Shown one piece after another: positions 20,292 through 31,990 of a stretch of 64,000 nt of DNA. Made by a program: the position numbers and the translations under genes. The notes beneath the pieces were generated by a model. It saw nothing but the letters and a program-made list of their open reading frames with translations, searched no databases and had not been told where the DNA came from. Positions within the stretch are counted from its first letter, which is position 1, and each line of letters starts with the position of its first letter. Source of the DNA: Pseudomonadota bacterium (GTDB lineage Bacteria > Pseudomonadota > Gammaproteobacteria > Burkholderiales > Burkholderiaceae_F); the NCBI GenBank assembly GCA_021838715.1, contig JAKCCX010000002.1:29654-93653 (forward strand), written 5' to 3'.

Positions 20292-20334
20292 GGTATGGTT
20301 GTCTTCCCGCCCCTTGGCCATACCTTCCTATAAT
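20292..20334 (+). promoter_or_regulatory. erpA promoter region with inverted repeat
   Basis: A perfect TATAAT hexamer lies at 20329-20334, 30 nt before the erpA ATG. Just upstream, GGTATGG (20292-20298) and CCATACC (20318-20324) form an inverted repeat with a 19-nt spacer covering the -35 zone. No good -35 hexamer is present, which suggests an activator or repressor site. The sequence does not match the IscR consensus convincingly. Confidence 0.5.
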
Positions 20335-20363
20335 CGCGAATATTCCCACCAGGAGTTCCCATC

Positions 20364-20714
20364 ATGAACGCTCCCGTCGAAGCCTCCGTTCCGCTGATCT
20401 TTTCCGATGCCGCCGCCGGCAAGGTGCGGCAGTTGATCGAAGAGGAAGGAAACCCCGATCTGAAGCTGCGCGTGTTTGTGCAGGGGGGCGGATGTTCCGG
20501 CTTCCAGTACGGATTCACGTTCGACGAGACCGTGAACGACGACGACACGACGATGGAGCGCAACGGCGTGACGCTGCTCATCGACTCGATGAGCTTCCAG
20601 TATCTCGTGGGCGCCGAAATCGATTACAAGGAAGACCTGGACGGCGCGCAGTTCGTCATCCGCAATCCGAACGCCACCACCACCTGCGGCTGCGGATCGT
20701 CCTTCTCCGTCTGA
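20364..20714 (+). CDS. erpA: iron-sulfur cluster insertion protein ErpA
   Basis: ErpA is an A-type carrier that hands Fe-S clusters to apoproteins, including those of isoprenoid synthesis and respiration. The 116-residue product shows the three conserved cysteines in [13 protein letters not shown] and in [11 protein letters not shown] at the C-terminus. AGGAG lies 8 nt upstream of ATG 20364. It has its own promoter upstream and is followed by an intergenic hairpin, so it is probably monocistronic. Confidence 0.96.
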   Translation: MNAPVEASVPLIFSDAAAGKVRQLIEEEGNPDLKLRVFVQGGGCSGFQYGFTFDETVNDDDTTMERNGVTLLIDSMSFQYLVGAEIDYKEDLDGAQFVIRNPNATTTCGCGSSFSV

Positions 20715-20763
20715 CGGATCCTTGCCCGGCCCCGCGAGCGGGTCGGCAGGGCGGGATGTTTCC

Positions 20764-20787
20764 CCCTCTCCCGCGTGCGGGAGAGGG
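20764..20787. repeat. CCCTCTCCCGC-type intergenic hairpin, copy 1
   Basis: An 11-bp perfect stem CCCTCTCCCGC / GCGGGAGAGGG with a 2-nt GT loop lies between convergent erpA and anmK, followed by TTGGGGTGAGGG. Three related hairpins lie at 30566, 33910 and 63478. Confidence 0.85.
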
Positions 20788-20817
20788 TTGGGGTGAGGGT
20801 GGGCGCGATCGCGGCGC

Positions 20818-21981
20818 TCAGCGCGGATAGCGCGCTCCCAGCACCCGGGGATGCCGTGCTCCCGTCACCGCCGGCAGATTTCCCGGCGTTCCCGCGAGGT
20901 ATGCCCGCGCCAGCCATGCGAAGGCCAGCCCTTCCACATGTTCGGGTGCGATGCCCACGCTGCCCGAGTCGAGCACGGGGATCGCGGCACATTCTTCCCG
21001 CAGCATCCGCATCAGGGTGGCGTTGTACGCCCCGCCGCCGCAGACGACGACGTCCTGCGCCGACGGGTGGTGTTGCCGGATGGCGCTGCCGATCGTTGCC
21101 GCGGTGAACCGGGTCAGCGTGGCCTGCACATCGACGAGGGCGAGATGTCCGTGTGGATCGACCCGCGCCAGATTCCGGTCCAGCCAGTCCGCATGGAAGA
21201 GATCGCGGCCGGTGCTCTTGGGCGGCGGTGCCGACAGGAACGGCTCGTCGAGGAGCGCGGCGAGCAGGGCGGGGTCGCTGCGCCCTTGTGCCGCCCAGGC
21301 ACCGTCCCGGTCGCATGGGCCGCCCCGGTGCCGTGCATGCCATAGGTCGATCAGGACGTTGCCTGGGCCGCAATCGAATCCCAGCACCGAATCGGCTGTT
21401 GATGCGGTCGCCGACTCTGCCACCGACCTCCGGGCCGGCAGTCCGGTGATGTTGGCGATCCCCCCGATGTTGACGATCGCGCGCGGATGGTCGGCGCGGA
21501 AGACGGCGTCGTGGAATGCCGGTACGAGCGGCGCGCCTTCGCCGCCGGCGGCGATGTCCCGAGCGCGGAAATCGGCGATGACGTCGATCTCGGTAAGCTC
21601 CGCCACGACTGCCGGCGCATTGAGCTGGATGGTGTAGCCGGCATCGGGCCGGTGCCGGATCGTCTGCCCATGCACGCCGGCGGCGCGCACCTGCGTCGGC
21701 GTGCATCCGGCGCGGGCGAGCAATTCCGCGATCGCCTGTGCGGTTCCGCGTGCGAGGTGCTGCGCGGCGACGGCCGCCCGGTGCAGTTCGTTCTCGACGG
21801 GACTCTGCAGCGCGAACAGGGCCGCGCGCAACTCGTCCGCGAACGCGTGGTGCACATGGGCGATCAGGCGCACGGGCGGCTGTCCGGCTGCCGGAAACTG
21901 CGCGAGCACGGCATCGATTCCGTCGAGGCTGGTGCCGGACATGACGCCGATATAGAGGTCGTCCTGGGTTTCGTTGCGCAT
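20818..21981 (-). CDS. anmK: anhydro-N-acetylmuramic acid kinase
   Basis: AnmK phosphorylates and hydrates 1,6-anhydro-MurNAc to MurNAc-6-phosphate, recycling peptidoglycan fragments. The protein begins MRNETQDDLYIGVMSGTSLDGID, the family's N-terminal phosphate loop, and has GPGNVLIDLW, VVCGGGAYNATLMRML and the VEGLAFAWLARAYLAG end. ATG 21981 gives 387 residues; an upstream ATG at 22023 would add 14 residues. It is divergent from tyrS. The M23 peptidase gene often found between anmK and tyrS in relatives is absent. Confidence 0.95.
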   Translation of the reverse strand: MRNETQDDLYIGVMSGTSLDGIDAVLAQFPAAGQPPVRLIAHVHHAFADELRAALFALQSPVENELHRAAVAAQHLARGTAQAIAELLARAGCTPTQVRAAGVHGQTIRHRPDAGYTIQLNAPAVVAELTEIDVIADFRARDIAAGGEGAPLVPAFHDAVFRADHPRAIVNIGGIANITGLPARRSVAESATASTADSVLGFDCGPGNVLIDLWHARHRGGPCDRDGAWAAQGRSDPALLAALLDEPFLSAPPPKSTGRDLFHADWLDRNLARVDPHGHLALVDVQATLTRFTAATIGSAIRQHHPSAQDVVVCGGGAYNATLMRMLREECAAIPVLDSGSVGIAPEHVEGLAFAWLARAYLAGTPGNLPAVTGARHPRVLGARYPR

Positions 21982-22094
21982 AGGATCCAGAGCAGTCGAG
22001 GGCAAGGCCGGGTCGGTCGCCACGCCCTGCCGGCCGCGGCCGCGCGCAGGGTGTGGGGTACGGAAGAGCAGTTTGCCCTAAAATCTCCGCCCTT

Positions 22095-23333
22095 ATGCCG
22101 ACCGAATCCGTATCTTCTCCCGTTCCCCCCGAGGTCGAGCGCGCGCTGGCGATCGTCAAGCGCGGCTGCGACGAACTGCTGGTCGAAAGCGAGTTCGTGG
22201 CCAAGCTGGCGCGTTCGCATGCCACGGACACGCCCTTGCGCTGCAAGCTCGGCCTCGACCCGACGGCGCCCGACATCCACCTCGGGCATACCGTGGTCCT
22301 CAACAAGCTGCGTCAGCTGCAGGATCTCGGCCACACGGTGATTTTTCTCATCGGCGACTTCACGGCGATGATCGGCGATCCGTCCGGACGCAACGTTACC
22401 CGCCCGCCGTTGTCGGCCGAGCAGATCCGCGCCCATGCCGAGACCTACTTCGAGCAGGCCGCGCTGGTGCTCGATCGCGATCGCACCGAGATCCGCTACA
22501 ACGCCGAATGGTCGCAGCCGCTGGGGGCCGACGGCATGATCCGCCTCGCCTCCCACTACACGCTGGCCCGCCTGCTCGAGCGCGACGATTTTCAGAAGCG
22601 GTACGCCGGGGGCCAGCCGATCGCGATGCACGAGCTGCTCTACCCGCTGATGCAGGGTTACGACTCGGTCGCGCTCCGCGCCGACCTGGAACTGGGCGGA
22701 ACGGACCAGAAGTTCAATCTGCTGGTCGGACGGGAATTGCAGAAGCACTACGGGCAGGAGCCGCAATGCGTGCTCACCATGCCTTTGCTCGAAGGCACGG
22801 ACGGCGTCGACAAGATGTCCAAGTCCAAGGGCAATTACATCGGCATCACGGAACCGCCCACGGAGATGTTCGGCAAGCTGATGTCGATCTCCGACGATCT
22901 CATGTGGCGCTACTACGATCTGCTTTCGGCGCGCTCGATCGACGCGATCGCCGGGCTGCGCCGCGAGATCGCGCAGGGCCGCAATCCGCGCGACGCCAAG
23001 GTCGCGCTGGCGCAGGAGATGGTCGCGCGCTTCCACTCGCAGGCCGCCGCGGTCGCCGCGCTGGAGGAATTCGAAGCCCGGTTCCGCCACGGTGCGGTTC
23101 CGGAAGACATGCCCGCGGTTGCGATGCCGGCCACCGACGGCGCGATCGCGATCGGGCACCTGCTCAAGCAGGCGGGCCTGGCGTCCTCGACCAGCGACGC
23201 GCTGCGCAGCGTCGAGCAGGGCGCCGTACGGATCGACGGCCAGCGCGTCGAAGACCGCGCCCTGCGCGTCGCCTGCGGCACCTACGTCGTGCAGATCGGC
23301 AAACGCCGCTGGGCACGGGTGACCGTGGAATAG
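22095..23333 (+). CDS. tyrS: tyrosyl-tRNA synthetase (TyrRS, short TyrZ-like form)
   Basis: This enzyme charges tRNA-Tyr. The 412-residue protein has the class I signatures [13 protein letters not shown] (HIGH-like, near residue 60) and KMSKSKGNY (K240-S244), the tyrosine pocket in [23 protein letters not shown], and a C-terminal S4 RNA-binding domain (about 345-405). ATG 22095 is used; a start 42 nt further up would lie in atypical sequence. Confidence 0.97.
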   Translation: MPTESVSSPVPPEVERALAIVKRGCDELLVESEFVAKLARSHATDTPLRCKLGLDPTAPDIHLGHTVVLNKLRQLQDLGHTVIFLIGDFTAMIGDPSGRNVTRPPLSAEQIRAHAETYFEQAALVLDRDRTEIRYNAEWSQPLGADGMIRLASHYTLARLLERDDFQKRYAGGQPIAMHELLYPLMQGYDSVALRADLELGGTDQKFNLLVGRELQKHYGQEPQCVLTMPLLEGTDGVDKMSKSKGNYIGITEPPTEMFGKLMSISDDLMWRYYDLLSARSIDAIAGLRREIAQGRNPRDAKVALAQEMVARFHSQAAAVAALEEFEARFRHGAVPEDMPAVAMPATDGAIAIGHLLKQAGLASSTSDALRSVEQGAVRIDGQRVEDRALRVACGTYVVQIGKRRWARVTVE

Positions 23334-23402
23334 GCGCAGAGGGGGCGCGGGCCGGATGTCCACCCGAGGCCGGACGCACCCCCCTTGCGCAGCGAGATCG
23401 CC

Positions 23403-24059
23403 ATGAACGAAACCACGCTGATTCTGGTCCGCCACGGCGAAACCGAGTGGAACATCCAGTCCCGCATGCAGGGCCATCGCGACATCGCCCTCTCCCCCCG
23501 CGGCGTGGAACAGGCCGAAGCCGTCGCGCGTCACCTGACGCGCGCCCGGACGAATGACATCCCCGACATCGCCACCGTATTTGCCAGCGACCTGTCGCGC
23601 GCCCGCGCTACGGCCGCCCCGATCGCCGCGCGCGCCGGCGTATCGCTGCGGATCGACTCCCGCCTGCGCGAGCGCGGGTTCGGCCTGTTCGAGGGATCCA
23701 CCTATGCCGAGGCCCACGCCAGGTGGCCCGAGATCTATGCGACCTGGCAGCGGCGGGAGCCCGATTACGCGGTGCCGGGCGGCGAGTCCTACGTGCAGGT
23801 CCGCGCCCGCACCCTGGCGGCGATCGAGGATATCGCCCGCGAGTTTGCGGGAAAGACCGTCGTGGTGGTCACGCACGGCGGGATTCTCGACGCCGTGTAT
23901 CGCGCCGCTTTCGACATCCCATGGAAGACGCCGCGCCCGTACGCCATCCCCAACGGGTCGATCAGCCGGGCCACCGCGTGCCTGCCGGGCCCGGCATTGC
24001 GGATCCATTTCTGGGCCGACCGCGACCACCTCGATGCGCCGGCAGACCCGCCGCGGTGA
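23403..24059 (+). CDS. histidine phosphatase / cofactor-independent-like phosphoglycerate mutase family
   Basis: The 218-residue protein has the catalytic LVRHGETEWNIQSRMQGHRDIALSPRG motif (phospho-histidine near residue 12), RARATAAPIA, the LRERGFGLFEG acid segment and the second catalytic His in VVVTHGGILDA. This superfamily includes GpmB, CobC and small-metabolite phosphatases; broad-specificity phosphatase is more likely than true mutase. It follows tyrS by 69 nt; a dtd gene often present between them in relatives is missing. Confidence 0.85.
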   Translation: MNETTLILVRHGETEWNIQSRMQGHRDIALSPRGVEQAEAVARHLTRARTNDIPDIATVFASDLSRARATAAPIAARAGVSLRIDSRLRERGFGLFEGSTYAEAHARWPEIYATWQRREPDYAVPGGESYVQVRARTLAAIEDIAREFAGKTVVVVTHGGILDAVYRAAFDIPWKTPRPYAIPNGSISRATACLPGPALRIHFWADRDHLDAPADPPR

Positions 24060-24068
24060 TCCCGGCGC

Positions 24069-24821
24069 TTACTTGGCGGCGGGACCCCGCAGCTGGGATG
24101 CGGTCGGCAGGCCCCGATAGATCGTCGAGACCCCTGCCTCCAGCGAAGAGGGCGAGTGATGCGCCGGATCGGCGCCCCCGATCTGTTCGGCGGACGGGAA
24201 GTGGGCGGCGAGCCGGGAATGGATCTGGTCGGCCTGCTTGTGCAGGCCGTTGCGCTTGTAATTGGTGTACAGGCCCAACAGGCAATCCGCGATCTGGCGG
24301 CCATAGCGTTGCCGAAGGAATTCATCGCGCAGCGTGTCGTCGAGGATCCGCAGCGCCGCGGCATCTTCGCGGAGCCGCACCAGCCGGCGCGCAAGCCGCA
24401 ACTGTTCCTCCATGGGCAGCGCCTTCAGGACCTTGGGTTGCGCCAGGCGCAGGAACGTCCTGCGCAATTCGTCGGTCGGCGTCTGCACTTTGGTCCACAG
24501 CAGGCGCAGGGCGGAATCCAGCAGCACCTCCTGATCGGATCCCAGCAAGGCCGCATTGAAGTAGGCGCACAGCAGGTCCGGGTTTTTGGGGGCCCGTTCC
24601 ACCAGTTCGCGGTAGAGGCGGGTCGCGCGGCGGATATCCAGGCGGGTGGTCGCCTCCTGCGCCTGCTCGAGCAGGGACGCGCCGCGCGGAGGCGAACCGC
24701 CGGCGGCCGCGGGTTGTCGCGCGCGGGAGGCCGGCTTGCGGGCCAGCCATGCCAGCGGCAGGACGAGGACGATCCCCGCCGCAATCCAGGCCCAGAGCGG
24801 AATCGACGTGATGGCGTGCAA
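24069..24821 (-). CDS. membrane-anchored TPR-like protein
   Basis: Function unknown. A TTG start at 24821, with GGGGAA upstream, gives about 250 residues. They begin with a transmembrane helix ([20 protein letters not shown]), then a proline/alanine linker, and an alpha-helical repeat domain ([35 protein letters not shown] and onward) that looks like degenerate tetratricopeptide repeats. It converges on the phosphatase gene (9-nt gap) and is divergent from carA. The open frame extends further upstream, but that sequence overlaps the carA regulatory region, so the shorter form is preferred. Confidence 0.65.
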   Translation of the reverse strand: MHAITSIPLWAWIAAGIVLVLPLAWLARKPASRARQPAAAGGSPPRGASLLEQAQEATTRLDIRRATRLYRELVERAPKNPDLLCAYFNAALLGSDQEVLLDSALRLLWTKVQTPTDELRRTFLRLAQPKVLKALPMEEQLRLARRLVRLREDAAALRILDDTLRDEFLRQRYGRQIADCLLGLYTNYKRNGLHKQADQIHSRLAAHFPSAEQIGGADPAHHSPSSLEAGVSTIYRGLPTASQLRGPAAK

Positions 24822-24847
24822 AGCGGTTCCCCGAGGGGTTGCGGGTG

Positions 24848-24874
24848 GGCCTTCCGGGGAATTCCCGGAAGGCC
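24848..24874. promoter_or_regulatory. 11-bp perfect palindrome in the carA upstream region
   Basis: GGCCTTCCGGG (24848-24858) and CCCGGAAGGCC (24864-24874) flank GAATT. The element lies between the divergent starts of the TPR-like gene and carA, 153 nt before carA. It may be an operator or a hairpin in the leader. Confidence 0.5.
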
Positions 24875-24936
24875 GCCCTATGATGGCCGAATTTTTCGCG
24901 ACCGTCGATCCGGCAATCGGACGAAGAGCCCCCGGG

Positions 24937-24942
24937 TATAAT
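24937..24942 (+). promoter_or_regulatory. -10 element of the carA promoter
   Basis: A perfect TATAAT lies 85 nt upstream of the carA start. No good -35 hexamer is present at 16-18 nt, which suggests an activated promoter. The leader between it and carA is GC-rich. Confidence 0.5.
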
Positions 24943-25026
24943 GACAAGGTTTGCCCGGTTCCATTCCGCCCGCGTCTGCCCGCGGGCGCAGCCTGCCGAC
25001 GGACCGGGGTTTCTCCAGGAGTCTCA

Positions 25027-26190
25027 GTGAGCCTGATCGATCGTTCACGCCCAGCGGCGTTGCTTGCGCTCGCCGATGGAACGGTGTTCCGCGGAATCTC
25101 GATCGGCGCCGATGGCGCGACGGTCGGAGAGGTCGTTTTCAATACCGCATTGACCGGATACCAGGAGATCCTTACCGATCCGAGCTATACGCGTCAGATC
25201 GTAACCCTGACCTATCCGCACATCGGCAACGTCGGCACCAACCCGGAGGATGACGAATCGCCATCGGTGTATGCCGCCGGACTGGTCGTGCGGGACTGCG
25301 CGCTGCGGAGTTCGAATTTCCGGGCGCGGCAGGATCTGCGCGCGTTCCTCGCGGAACGCAAGGTGGTGGCCATCGCCGACGTCGACACGCGCAGTCTGAC
25401 GCGGCGCCTGCGCGACGGCGGCGCCCAGGCAGGCGCGATCGTGGTGGGCGACGATGCGGCGGCGGCGGTGGCGCTGGCACGCACGTTTGCCGGGATGAAC
25501 GGTCTGGATCTCGCCTCGGAGGTGTCGACGCCCGACACCTACGCCTGGGATCAGACGGAATGGACGCTGGAAGGCGGATATGGCCGCTTGGCGACGCCGC
25601 ATCGGCGCGTGGTGGCGTTCGATTTCGGCGTCAAGCGCAACATTCTGCGGATGCTGGCCGAACGCGGCTGCGGCGTGACGGTGGTGCCGGCGCGCACGAG
25701 CGCGGAAGAGGTGCTGCGCATGCGGCCGGACGGCGTGTTTCTCTCCAACGGCCCCGGCGATCCCGAGGCCTGCGATTATGCGGTGCGCGCGGCGGCGGAT
25801 CTGGTCGACCGCGGCATCCCCACTTTCGGGATCTGCCTCGGACACCAGATCATGGCGTTGGCGTCGGGGGCGCGCACCGTGAAGATGAAGTTCGGTCACC
25901 ACGGCGCCAACCATCCGGTGCAGGAACTGGACAGCGGCCGCGTCTACATCACCTCGCAGAACCATGGTTTCGCGGTCGATGCGCAGACGCTGCCGGCGAA
26001 TTGCCGGGTGACGCACGTATCGCTGTTCGACGGCTCGCTCCAGGGGTTCGAGCGCACCGACCGGCCGGCGTTCTGCTTCCAGGGCCATCCGGAAGCCAGC
26101 CCGGGGCCCAAGGACATCGGCCCCCTGTTCGACCGCTTCGTGCAGCGCATCGACGCGGCCCGGACGGCGGGAACGGAGGCGCGCGGATGA
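25027..26190 (+). CDS. carA: carbamoyl-phosphate synthase small subunit
   Basis: CarA is the glutaminase subunit; it passes ammonia to CarB for carbamoyl phosphate, the precursor of arginine and pyrimidines. GTG 25027 preceded by CCAGGAG gives 387 residues, the normal length, beginning [23 protein letters not shown]. The class I amidotransferase triad is visible: nucleophile Cys270 in [13 protein letters not shown] and the [11 protein letters not shown] histidine/glutamate segment. Its stop overlaps the next gene, which is gmhA rather than carB. Confidence 0.97.
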   Translation: MSLIDRSRPAALLALADGTVFRGISIGADGATVGEVVFNTALTGYQEILTDPSYTRQIVTLTYPHIGNVGTNPEDDESPSVYAAGLVVRDCALRSSNFRARQDLRAFLAERKVVAIADVDTRSLTRRLRDGGAQAGAIVVGDDAAAAVALARTFAGMNGLDLASEVSTPDTYAWDQTEWTLEGGYGRLATPHRRVVAFDFGVKRNILRMLAERGCGVTVVPARTSAEEVLRMRPDGVFLSNGPGDPEACDYAVRAAADLVDRGIPTFGICLGHQIMALASGARTVKMKFGHHGANHPVQELDSGRVYITSQNHGFAVDAQTLPANCRVTHVSLFDGSLQGFERTDRPAFCFQGHPEASPGPKDIGPLFDRFVQRIDAARTAGTEARG

Positions 26191-26822
26191 GTCGAGCCGC
26201 CACCGGCGAGGATCGTCGCGGCGAAGCCATCGTCGCCGACGCGCTGGCGCAGGCCGCCGCCGCCCTGGCGTCGTTGCGCGCCGACACGGCGGCGGTCGCG
26301 GCGATCGCCCACGGCGGCGAGGCCGTTGCACGCTGCCTGCGCGCGGGCGGGCGGGTGTTCAGCTGCGGCAACGGCGGGTCGCTGTGCGACGCCATGCACT
26401 TCGCGGAGGAGCTTACCGGCCGGTTTCGCGGAGATCGGCCCGGCTATGCGGCGACCGCGATCGCGGATCCCGGCCACCTGTCGTGCGTGGCCAACGATTT
26501 CGGATTCGACCAGGTGTTTTCCCGTTACGTGCAGGCCCATGGCCGGCCGGGGGACGTCCTGGTCGCGATCAGCACCAGCGGGACCAGCCCCAACGTGGTG
26601 GCGGCGGCGCATGCCGCGCATGCTGCCGACATGACGGTGATCGCGCTGACCGGCCGCGCGGAGTGCGCGCTGGCCGATGTGGCGGACGTCCTGATCGCCA
26701 CCCCGGCGGGCCGGTATTCGGACCGGGTGCAGGAACTGCACATCAAGGTTCTGCATACGCTGATCGAACTCGTTGAACATCATCTCGCTGGTCCGGCGGA
26801 GCGTGCCGCCGGAGCGGCGTAA
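26187..26822 (+). CDS. gmhA: phosphoheptose isomerase (sedoheptulose-7-phosphate isomerase)
   Basis: GmhA makes D-glycero-D-manno-heptose-7-phosphate, the first step to the LPS inner-core heptose. The 211-residue SIS-domain protein has [23 protein letters not shown] (catalytic Glu), the [10 protein letters not shown] phosphate loop and [19 protein letters not shown] (catalytic His), closely following the E. coli pattern. ATG 26187 overlaps the carA stop (ATGA), so it is translationally coupled to carA. It is inserted between carA and carB, an unusual place. A 40-nt gap separates it from carB. Confidence 0.93.
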   Translation: MSRAATGEDRRGEAIVADALAQAAAALASLRADTAAVAAIAHGGEAVARCLRAGGRVFSCGNGGSLCDAMHFAEELTGRFRGDRPGYAATAIADPGHLSCVANDFGFDQVFSRYVQAHGRPGDVLVAISTSGTSPNVVAAAHAAHAADMTVIALTGRAECALADVADVLIATPAGRYSDRVQELHIKVLHTLIELVEHHLAGPAERAAGAA

Positions 26823-26862
26823 ATCCATCAAGGCGCCCAAGCAGGCGCAAAGCGAAGAACGC

Positions 26863-30066
<3,204 letters not shown>

Positions 30067-30079
30067 GGAACGGTTTTTC

Positions 30080-30556
30080 ATGGCGGCAATTCCGATCACC
30101 GCGCGCGGCGCGGAACGGCTCAAGGCGGAGCTGAATCGACTCAAGGCGGTCGATCGCCCGAACGTCATCCAGGCGATCAAGGAGGCCCGCGAGAAGGGCG
30201 ACCTCTCCGAGAACGCGGAGTACGACGCGGCGCGCGAGCGCCAGGGCTTCATTGAAGGACGGATCCAGGAACTCGAAGGAAAGCTTTCGAGCCTGCAGAT
30301 CATCGACCCGGCCGCGGTCGATGCGGGAGACCGCATCGTGTTCGGCGCGACGGTCGAACTGGAAGACGCCGAATCGGGGACGCAGGTGCGTTACCAGATC
30401 GTCGGCGACGACGAGGCGGACATCAAGGAAGGGTTGATCTCGGTGTCGAGCCCGATCGCGCGCGCGCTGATCGGCCGCAGCGTCGGCGATGTCGCGACGG
30501 TGGCGGCGCCCGGCGGCAACCGCGAGTACGAAATTCTGGACGTCTGCTACCGATGA
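30080..30556 (+). CDS. greA: transcription elongation factor GreA
   Basis: GreA rescues backtracked RNA polymerase by stimulating transcript cleavage. The 158-residue product has the N-terminal coiled coil with the acidic tip ([24 protein letters not shown]) and the C-terminal FKBP-like domain ending [16 protein letters not shown] 30080 lies 13 nt after carB with GGGAACGG upstream. carB-greA is the usual order in betaproteobacteria. Confidence 0.97.
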   Translation: MAAIPITARGAERLKAELNRLKAVDRPNVIQAIKEAREKGDLSENAEYDAARERQGFIEGRIQELEGKLSSLQIIDPAAVDAGDRIVFGATVELEDAESGTQVRYQIVGDDEADIKEGLISVSSPIARALIGRSVGDVATVAAPGGNREYEILDVCYR

Positions 30557-30565
30557 CCGCACACC

Positions 30566-30591
30566 CCCTCTTCCGCAGCGGCGGGAGAGGG
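30566..30591. repeat. CCCTCTCCCGC-type intergenic hairpin, copy 2
   Basis: CCCTCTTCCGC (30566-30576) and GCGGGAGAGGG (30581-30591) pair over 11 bp with one G-U and an AGCG loop, 9 nt after greA and between convergent greA and yhbY. It is closely related to the element at 20764. Confidence 0.8.
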
Positions 30592-30689
30592 CGGTGGTGC
30601 GGGTGTCGGCAGCATGGGTGGCGGTCGCACGCGGAGCCGATATCCGCGTGCTCGTTGCCGGCAACCTGCGCAGGCTGCCGGCGCCTGCT

Positions 30690-30989
30690 TCACTCCTCCG
30701 GTTTCGGCCGGAACAATACGAACACCCGCCCGATTGCCTGGATGCGCGCAGCGCCGAGCTGCTCGGCGATCCGCCGGAACATCGCTTCGCGTTCTTCGCG
30801 TTCGGTTCCGCCGGCGCGGACCTTGATCAGGCCGTGGGCGGTGAGCGCGCGGTCGATTTCCTTGAGCGCGGCGTCGCTCAGTCCGGCTGCGCCCAGCAGA
30901 ACCACGGGCTTGAGTGCGTGCGCCTGCGCTCGCAGATGCAGGATTTGTTCTTGGGGAAGGGAAAGTTCGCGGGGAGTTGCTTCGGTCAT
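30690..30989 (-). CDS. yhbY: YhbY-family RNA-binding protein (CRM domain)
   Basis: This single CRM-domain protein associates with pre-50S ribosomal particles. The 99-residue product MTEATPRELSLPQEQILHLRAQAHALKPVVLLG continues into the GGTEREEREAMFRRIAEQLGA segment and IGRVFVLFRP, the family's normal length and end. It is divergent from rlmE, another 50S factor, with 34 nt between starts, the conserved yhbY/rlmE arrangement. Confidence 0.93.
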   Translation of the reverse strand: MTEATPRELSLPQEQILHLRAQAHALKPVVLLGAAGLSDAALKEIDRALTAHGLIKVRAGGTEREEREAMFRRIAEQLGAARIQAIGRVFVLFRPKPEE

Positions 30990-31023
30990 GCGCCGATGGT
31001 ACCCCATGCGGGGGATTGCTGAG

Positions 31024-31809
31024 ATGAGTGCGGACAAACCCGCCGGGAAGAAACCGGCCAAAGCTGCGGGGAAACCCCCGGTTAAATCTGCGAAGGCCGC
31101 CCGTCCCGCCCCCAAGGGCGGCGTCGACGGTCGGCCCGCGGTTGCGAAGGGTGCCAAATCCAAGCATCGATCCAACCGTGCCTGGATCGACCGCCACGTC
31201 AACGACCCGTATGTTCAGGCGGCGACGCGCCACGGCTATCGTTCGCGCGCGGCATACAAGCTGGCCGAGATCGACGACAAGGATCGGCTGTTGCGTCCGG
31301 GCATCACGGTGGTCGATCTGGGGGCGGCGCCGGGCAGCTGGACCCAGGTCGTGGTGGAGCGGCTGCGGATCGGCGCCGGGCCGGGCCCGGGCGGACGCCC
31401 GCCGGCCCGGGTCATCGCGCTCGACATCCTGCCGATGGATCCGATCCCCGGAGTGGAGATCATCCAGGGCGATTTCCGGGAGGAGGCGGTCGCCGCCCGT
31501 CTGGCCGCCGCCTTGCAGGGGGAGCAGGTGGACCTCGTCCTCTCCGACATGGCCCCGAATCTGAGCGGAATCGGGGCCGCCGACGCGGCGCGCAGCGCGC
31601 ATCTGTGGGACTTGGCGCTGGAGTTTGCGCTCGCCCACTGCAAGCCCGACGGAGCGCTCCTGATCAAGGTGTTCCAGGGGAGCGGGTACAGCCAGTTCGT
31701 CGAACAGCTGAAACGCCGGTTTGGGCGGGTTGCCGTGCGCAAACCCCCTTCCTCCCGTCAGGAATCGGCAGAAACGTATTTGCTGGCGCAGGGGCGGAAG
31801 GCGGCATGA
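31024..31809 (+). CDS. rlmE: 23S rRNA (uridine-2552-2'-O)-methyltransferase
   Basis: RlmE (FtsJ/RrmJ) methylates U2552 in the peptidyl-transferase centre late in 50S assembly. The 261-residue product has a lysine/proline-rich N-terminal extension of about 50 residues not present in E. coli. The conserved body follows: SKHRSNRAWIDRHVNDPYV, SRAAYKLAEID, VVDLGAAPGSWTQ (SAM loop), SDMAPNLSG and ALLIKVFQGSG (catalytic K-D-K-E set). ftsH follows after 181 nt, the conserved rlmE-ftsH order. Confidence 0.95.
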   Translation: MSADKPAGKKPAKAAGKPPVKSAKAARPAPKGGVDGRPAVAKGAKSKHRSNRAWIDRHVNDPYVQAATRHGYRSRAAYKLAEIDDKDRLLRPGITVVDLGAAPGSWTQVVVERLRIGAGPGPGGRPPARVIALDILPMDPIPGVEIIQGDFREEAVAARLAAALQGEQVDLVLSDMAPNLSGIGAADAARSAHLWDLALEFALAHCKPDGALLIKVFQGSGYSQFVEQLKRRFGRVAVRKPPSSRQESAETYLLAQGRKAA

Positions 31810-31862
31810 CGGCGGGAGAATCGGCGTGATCCCCAATCCCGGTAAAAGGATTGCCTCCAGGG

Positions 31863-31891
31863 ATTGAAATTCCCGCCCGGAACCCTCATAA
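31863..31891 (+). promoter_or_regulatory. candidate sigma-32 (heat-shock) promoter for ftsH
   Basis: ATTGAAA (31863-31869), 14 nt, then CCTCATAA (31884-31891) resembles the sigma-32 consensus CTTGAAA-N11-16-CCCCATNT. ftsH is a heat-shock gene in enterics. A sigma-70-like pair (CTGTCA / CATAAA, 17-nt spacer) lies about 40 nt further downstream. Confidence 0.4.
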
Positions 31892-31990
31892 CGGATCTGT
31901 CACAAGCCCCTCGGATGGGCATAAAATGCCACTGTCTGCCCTTTTCTGGCAGATCACCCGCGCCGCCGTCGTGTCCGGCAGGAGATTGCA

